Positions 18,136-22,038 of a stretch of DNA of 22,038 nt are shown piece by piece. Position numbers and translations under genes: made by a program. Within the stretch, counting starts at the first letter, position 1, and every line of letters begins with the position of its first letter. The notes below the pieces were generated by a model. The model ran no database searches and had not been told where the DNA came from. It was given only the letters and a program-made list of their open reading frames with translations. Origin of the DNA: CAZOMR01 sp964580655 (GTDB lineage: Bacteria; RBG-13-61-14; CAZOMR01); the NCBI GenBank assembly GCA_964580655.1, contig CAZOMR010000021.1:1-22038 (forward strand), read 5' to 3'.

Positions 18136-20514
18136 CTATTTCAATTTAAGCCGGAATATGCCGTCCCAATTCGGCTCAGGCGGACTCTCTTTGAACTCTT
18201 TACAGCGACTAATATAGACCTCGGAAGGCGGGTCCTGTCCCAGCATCCGGATAACCTCTTCAAACTGGGTAATTGCCTCATCCCATTTTCTGTCCCTGTA
18301 AAGGCTCAATCCCTGGGCAAAGATGTATCTGGCCTGCGCGGTCTTCTCATCCATCTCGCCTTTTTTTGCAAGGAGTTCATATACCCTGACCGGCTTGGCC
18401 TTACCTACCACCTTTATCAGGTCTATCTCCCTGGCCTCCATTGAATCGCGGACCTGCTCGTATGTAAACTCGGAGATCATGGTGAGAGACCCGTATTGCT
18501 TGTTTGCTCCCTCCAGGCGTGATGCCAGATTTACGCTGTCTCCCATGATTGTGTAGTCCATGCGCTGAGCCGAGCCCATATTGCCAACCACCATGTGGCC
18601 TGTGTTGATTCCGATGCGGGTAACCATGCGCGGCCTGCCTTCGCTTTCGAACTTCTCATTCAACTCTGCGTTCTTTTTCTGCATGGCCAGGGCGGCAAAG
18701 CAGGCGCGGCGGGCGTGATCATCGCAAGGGATGGGCGCGCCGAAAAAGGCTATGATGGCGTCTCCCTCGAACTTGTCCACGGTGCCTTCGAACTCGAATA
18801 GCACATCGCTCATGGCTGTGAGGTATTCATTGAGAAGGTGAACCAGTTCAGTGGGCTTGAGCTTTTCTGAGATCGAGGAAAAGCCCTGCACATCAGAGAA
18901 AAGCGCGGTCAATTCCCGCTCCTCGCCACCCAGGCTCAGTTTGTCCGGGTACTGAATGAGGTGGTCAATCACGGCAGGGGCCAGGTACATAGCGAAAGCG
19001 CCCTTTATGAACCGCTTCTCCCTGTATTCGCCCACAGTCTGGACAATGAGTATTCCGAGAAAGTTGAGTCCCACGACAAGAAGCAGGGGCGTGGTTACAA
19101 GCCAGTAGTTTTTGCTCTCAAAGAGGTATTGAGCCAGATAAGCCAAGCCGGCCAGAGAGGCGATGAGAACCAGAATGCCCGGGACGGAAAATGCACGAAG
19201 GAGAATAAAGATGATAGTGATAATCACGCCGAGTATCAGGATCATGCCAGCCACCTGCTGTGGATTCTGGGTATGAATGAAGGCCTGGTCGAGTATGGTC
19301 TGGAGAGCGTTTGCCTGTATCTCCAATCCGGATGTGTAGCCGAACTGGGTTTGTTCTTGATCTTGATCCGCACTGCTCAAGGGGGATCGCCCGAATGGCG
19401 TAGGATACTCATCATGGGCGGTTGGATGGGTGTTTCCGACCAGAATTATCTTGCCGGCCAGGTCAGGTGAAGCACCCTCTTGCACTTCTTCCAGCAAGAC
19501 CTTGCTGAAGCTGATACGAGGGAAGGAGTCTCTGGGACCGATGAAGTTGATGAGAAAATACCCGTGTACCAGTGGAATGCGGAGTTCTTGACCATTGGTG
19601 CGGAGGCAAACCTCTTCCGGGCTGGTGGAGCAGTCTTCGGGTTGTTCATTTGGCCAAAGTGCGGAAATGGCTGAGGCGAAGGCCAAGGCCGGGACCTTTT
19701 CATCATCGAGGTCCACGCCGACCAACAAGGGTTTTCTTCTGATTCGATCATCCTTGTCCTCGATCTCATTGATCGCACCCTCTCCCACAAGCAATGGCAT
19801 ATCTTTATAAGCGAGAACCAGGAAATGGTAGATAATCTCTGGATCAAGACCCGAGATCTCAAAGTAGTGATCTTTTGCCGGCACCTGGCCTAATTCGATC
19901 ACCCCTTGGGCATAAGGGTCGGTAATTGGTTCGGCCGCGGCAAATATCCAGTAGCCATCCACATCCAGATTACTGGCCGGGATCCACTGAATGATCATGT
20001 TTCCTTCTTCGTCAGAGATTCCCTGCTCTGTCCACTTTTCTACCGCTCCCTCCACCATGACCGGGGCGTTTCTAAACACCTCGTTGGGCCGCACCCAGTC
20101 GCCCTGAGAGATATAGCGGGCCATGATAACCACCCCGGCCTCTGCGAGGGCCTGCTGGAGCCAGTAATCGTCCTCGGGCGATGTGGATGGACTTGAGAAG
20201 TCCATGTCATAAACGATGAGTTTTGCACCGCGGCGGGCAAGGTTGGTTATGACCTGGGCATGTTGCGCGCGGGAGATTGCAGTGGTTTTACAGCCAATGT
20301 CTCTTACAGTTGTCTGATCAATAGTGACAAGCAGGATGTCATCGCGAGGAGCCTTTGGGCCGCGGACATGAAAACGGAGGTCATAGCTTCTCAGTTCCAG
20401 TGTCTCAAGTATACCGGCCCAATAGCAGAGCGTGACGCCTGCTGTCAGGAGCAACCCCACCAATCCTGCCATAATCGGGTGGGTGGTCTTTCCCAGACGT
20501 CTTAAAGCCGACAT
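18136..20514 (-). CDS. CHASE2-domain membrane adenylate cyclase (class III)
   Basis: 792 residues; makes cAMP from ATP on the cytoplasmic side under control of a periplasmic sensor. TM1 lies at about 14-36. A CHASE2 sensor spans about 45-415 (LRSYDLRFHVRG near its start, GKIILVGNT near its end). Three further TM segments lie at about 421-440, 446-466 and 475-494. The cyclase domain (about 530-712) carries metal Asp541 (ALFSDVQGFSS) and Asp585 (KFEGD), the adenine-selecting Lys581, Thr655 in YTIMGD, and the transition-state pair Asn662 and Arg666 (VNLASRLE). Lys plus Thr is the class IIIb adenylate cyclase signature, a subclass often activated by bicarbonate. The tail (725-792) has one TPR-like helix pair and ends EPNWDGIFRLKLK. 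It starts 6 bp after the upstream stop without a clear ribosome site, so translational coupling is likely. Confidence 0.93.
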   Translation of the reverse strand: MSALRRLGKTTHPIMAGLVGLLLTAGVTLCYWAGILETLELRSYDLRFHVRGPKAPRDDILLVTIDQTTVRDIGCKTTAISRAQHAQVITNLARRGAKLIVYDMDFSSPSTSPEDDYWLQQALAEAGVVIMARYISQGDWVRPNEVFRNAPVMVEGAVEKWTEQGISDEEGNMIIQWIPASNLDVDGYWIFAAAEPITDPYAQGVIELGQVPAKDHYFEISGLDPEIIYHFLVLAYKDMPLLVGEGAINEIEDKDDRIRRKPLLVGVDLDDEKVPALAFASAISALWPNEQPEDCSTSPEEVCLRTNGQELRIPLVHGYFLINFIGPRDSFPRISFSKVLLEEVQEGASPDLAGKIILVGNTHPTAHDEYPTPFGRSPLSSADQDQEQTQFGYTSGLEIQANALQTILDQAFIHTQNPQQVAGMILILGVIITIIFILLRAFSVPGILVLIASLAGLAYLAQYLFESKNYWLVTTPLLLVVGLNFLGILIVQTVGEYREKRFIKGAFAMYLAPAVIDHLIQYPDKLSLGGEERELTALFSDVQGFSSISEKLKPTELVHLLNEYLTAMSDVLFEFEGTVDKFEGDAIIAFFGAPIPCDDHARRACFAALAMQKKNAELNEKFESEGRPRMVTRIGINTGHMVVGNMGSAQRMDYTIMGDSVNLASRLEGANKQYGSLTMISEFTYEQVRDSMEAREIDLIKVVGKAKPVRVYELLAKKGEMDEKTAQARYIFAQGLSLYRDRKWDEAITQFEEVIRMLGQDPPSEVYISRCKEFKESPPEPNWDGIFRLKLK

Positions 20515-20520
20515 TTGAAT

Positions 20521-21915
20521 TTACCAGGCTGTGGGGATGTGTTCCCTCTGTCTCCAGTATTTACCTTCTGTTCCTCCAATCATGCTATCGGTGATTAGTA
20601 CTACCCGGGAGCTTCGCAGGAAGTCATTGTAGGCTACCACCTTGCGTATCCGGGTAGCAGAGGCGTTGCTGATCACTATCCGACTTCGTGTTGGGCCTGC
20701 CTTTTTTATCGCGGTTATTCTTATCGGCCTGGGCCCCTGGCGAAGTACCAGCTTGCGCCGAAGCATCTGTGCCATAAGTTGCCATATTTTCACTGGATGT
20801 GAGAAGGATAATAAAGATGCTAATTCCGAAGATGCAAATTTGGCTGACGCTGGGCAGGGAGATTCGCACTCCACGGCCAGTGCAGGGACAATTAATAATC
20901 TTCCGGGTTCAAGAAGTGATCCCTTGGGGCCTTCCGGGGACTCCTTTTCTCCTACGACATAGGCCGCTGGACCCCGCCGGGTCAGTGCTTTCGGGTCAAT
21001 CATATCCAGAGAATAGACCGCCTCTCCGGTTTCATCCACTATCTCGGGAAACAAAGCCGGCACGAGGTTGAAGCCGCGGACATCAACGATGATACCGGTA
21101 TAAGTCTTTTCCTCGTCTGGCTCTTTCGGGGGGACTCTTCGTGGTGGCTCTTGCAGGTTCATGGTCTCGGTAAACGCTCGCTGAATTCCCTTGATCCCGC
21201 GAAGCGGCACTTTGATAATAACCTGGTATGTCCGGGGGTCCAGACTCTTCTCCTCCACTACCTCCGCACCGCGGATCAGCCCCTTGAGACTATACTCTAT
21301 TTTCGGGGCCTTACCCATGCGCTGTTTCACTGTCTCTTCTGGATCAAAATTAATTCCCGCGATCATCCGGAGCGCCAGCCCGTATGCATCCACCTGGGCC
21401 GCGCGGCGCGCCTGTGCCATACTCTTTTCATCCTTGCCCTTCTTCCTGGCAAGGCCCCTGGCAAGGAGATAGCCATCGCGCCAGTTAAGCTCGCCATCCG
21501 GGAATTTTTGGATCAGAGCCTTGTAGCCCGTGCGTTCCTCCTCAAGCGAGCGGGGATATTTCGACTCCAGCCCAGGAGGGATTTGCACTGTGGCGAGAAT
21601 CTCCACGATGTAAACCTCCCCCTCAACCTCCTCGGACACCACTGAGAACTTAAGCCGGCCACTAGTTGTGGCCACTACCCGCACAAGCTCCTCAGCCGGT
21701 ATCGCAGAGGCCTGAACTTCAGCCCCAATGGCTCGCTCCACCGCGTCCCGCTTGGCAAGCTCCATAGCCACTCGTCTACTCGAAGCCTGATCCCTGATGA
21801 CCGGAGCCACTCCCACTCCTCTGACCTCAACCTCTTTACCCAAAGCGGGGCTCGCGATGGCCAGCATCAATGCCCCTGCAAATACCCCGGCGAATCTGAT
21901 GAATCCCCGTGTCAT
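20521..21915 (-). CDS. Secreted protein with two LPP20-like domains and a FlgT-type C-terminal domain
   Basis: 464 residues. Signal peptide to about residue 26 (SPALG|KE). Residues 30-113 form an LPP20-like domain (GVGVAPVIRD, then RRVAMELAKRDAVERAIGAEV). A second LPP20-like domain covers about 160-245 (MAQARRAAQVDAYGLALRMI, YQVIIKVPLRG). The C-terminal domain (about 270-445) starts TYTGIIVDVRGFNLVPALFP and ends SRIVISNASATRIRKV, FLRSSRVVLITD, as in LPP20/DUF6175-like outer-membrane or secreted proteins. Between these (about 340-395) is a stretch not typical of the family (ECESPCPASAKFASSELASL onward). The ATG at 21915 gives a full signal peptide; GGAGG lies 12 nt upstream, a long spacing. 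First gene of the visible operon. The role is probably structural in the envelope; function is not known. Confidence 0.85.
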   Translation of the reverse strand: MTRGFIRFAGVFAGALMLAIASPALGKEVEVRGVGVAPVIRDQASSRRVAMELAKRDAVERAIGAEVQASAIPAEELVRVVATTSGRLKFSVVSEEVEGEVYIVEILATVQIPPGLESKYPRSLEEERTGYKALIQKFPDGELNWRDGYLLARGLARKKGKDEKSMAQARRAAQVDAYGLALRMIAGINFDPEETVKQRMGKAPKIEYSLKGLIRGAEVVEEKSLDPRTYQVIIKVPLRGIKGIQRAFTETMNLQEPPRRVPPKEPDEEKTYTGIIVDVRGFNLVPALFPEIVDETGEAVYSLDMIDPKALTRRGPAAYVVGEKESPEGPKGSLLEPGRLLIVPALAVECESPCPASAKFASSELASLLSFSHPVKIWQLMAQMLRRKLVLRQGPRPIRITAIKKAGPTRSRIVISNASATRIRKVVAYNDFLRSSRVVLITDSMIGGTEGKYWRQREHIPTAW

Positions 21916-22038
21916 TTTATTAAAATCCCTCCATCAAGGAGAAATTCATCTCCTGGAGAACTCTAAAACCCTGCAATAATTTTAATTAATAAGCTAAGCA
22001 TGCTGGAGGCTCAAAGTCAAGTAAAAATCGGCTATGGG
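21916..22038. other. Non-coding upstream region of the operon
   Basis: 123 bp, AT-rich in its middle (21965-21995). It holds the candidate promoter, the GGAGG ribosome site (21928-21932), and a 6-bp inverted repeat with 6-nt loop (21937-21942 with 21949-21954) just upstream of that site. No gene end from a neighbour is recognisable. Confidence 0.5.
21986..22014 (-). promoter_or_regulatory. Candidate sigma70-type promoter for the operon
   Basis: On the minus strand TTGAGC (22009-22014), a 17-bp spacer and TATTAA (21986-21991) each match the consensus at 4 of 6 positions. They lie in an AT-rich stretch about 70 bp upstream of the first start codon. An overlapping TTGACT (22015-22020) is a better -35 but is 23 bp from the same -10. 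The window ends just upstream, so whether this gene is truly the first of the operon is not visible. Confidence 0.25.

Noticed and set aside
21937..21954. 6-bp inverted repeat just upstream of the first gene's ribosome site
   Set aside because: Too short and its loop and stem are weak; no T-run, so not a terminator, and no known riboswitch pattern.

Overview
The window is one tightly packed, single-direction gene cluster on the minus strand, reading from high to low coordinates. It has five genes with gaps of 6, 31, 16 and 38 bp, so it is very probably one operon. In transcription order they are: (1) a secreted LPP20/FlgT-like protein (20521-21915); (2) a CHASE2-type membrane class III adenylate cyclase (18136-20514); (3) a second secreted LPP20/FlgT-like protein (16998-18104); (4) a 1,103-residue protein with TPRs, three tandem CsgG/TolB/FlgO-like domains and a membrane tail (13670-16981); (5) a giant multidomain lipoprotein that starts at 13631 and is still open at base 1.

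The first 13.6 kb, about 60% of the window, is this one gene. A 100-N assembly gap (12124-12223) breaks its frame. The two gap edges carry the same 34 bp, and merging them restores one frame that gives at least 4,499 residues without the C-terminus. In protein order it has: a lipoprotein signal; nine fibronectin type III domains; then about 77 calcium-binding thrombospondin-type-3-like (D-x-D-x-D-G) units, broken up by three copies of an Ig-like plus beta-sandwich module, a probable seven-bladed beta-propeller, two further beta-rich domains and a PPC domain. A fourth copy of the Ig-like module appears to begin exactly at the window edge.

The organism is a Gram-negative-type bacterium: lipoprotein signal, LPP20/FlgT and CsgG-like envelope families, periplasmic CHASE2 sensor. 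The domain repertoire resembles Deltaproteobacteria-related, FCB-group and candidate-phylum genomes, but I cannot assign a phylum. The 100-N gap points to a draft or metagenome assembly.

Working model (inference): genes 1, 3 and 4 form an envelope apparatus built from parts related to the Vibrio flagellar FlgO/FlgP/FlgT proteins and to CsgG. Gene 2 couples a periplasmic signal to cAMP. Gene 5 is the surface-displayed or periplasm-spanning giant protein they assemble or control. No flagellar or curli structural gene is in view. I found no RNA genes, CRISPR arrays, insertion sequences or transposases. The only non-coding stretch of note is the 123 bp upstream of gene 1.
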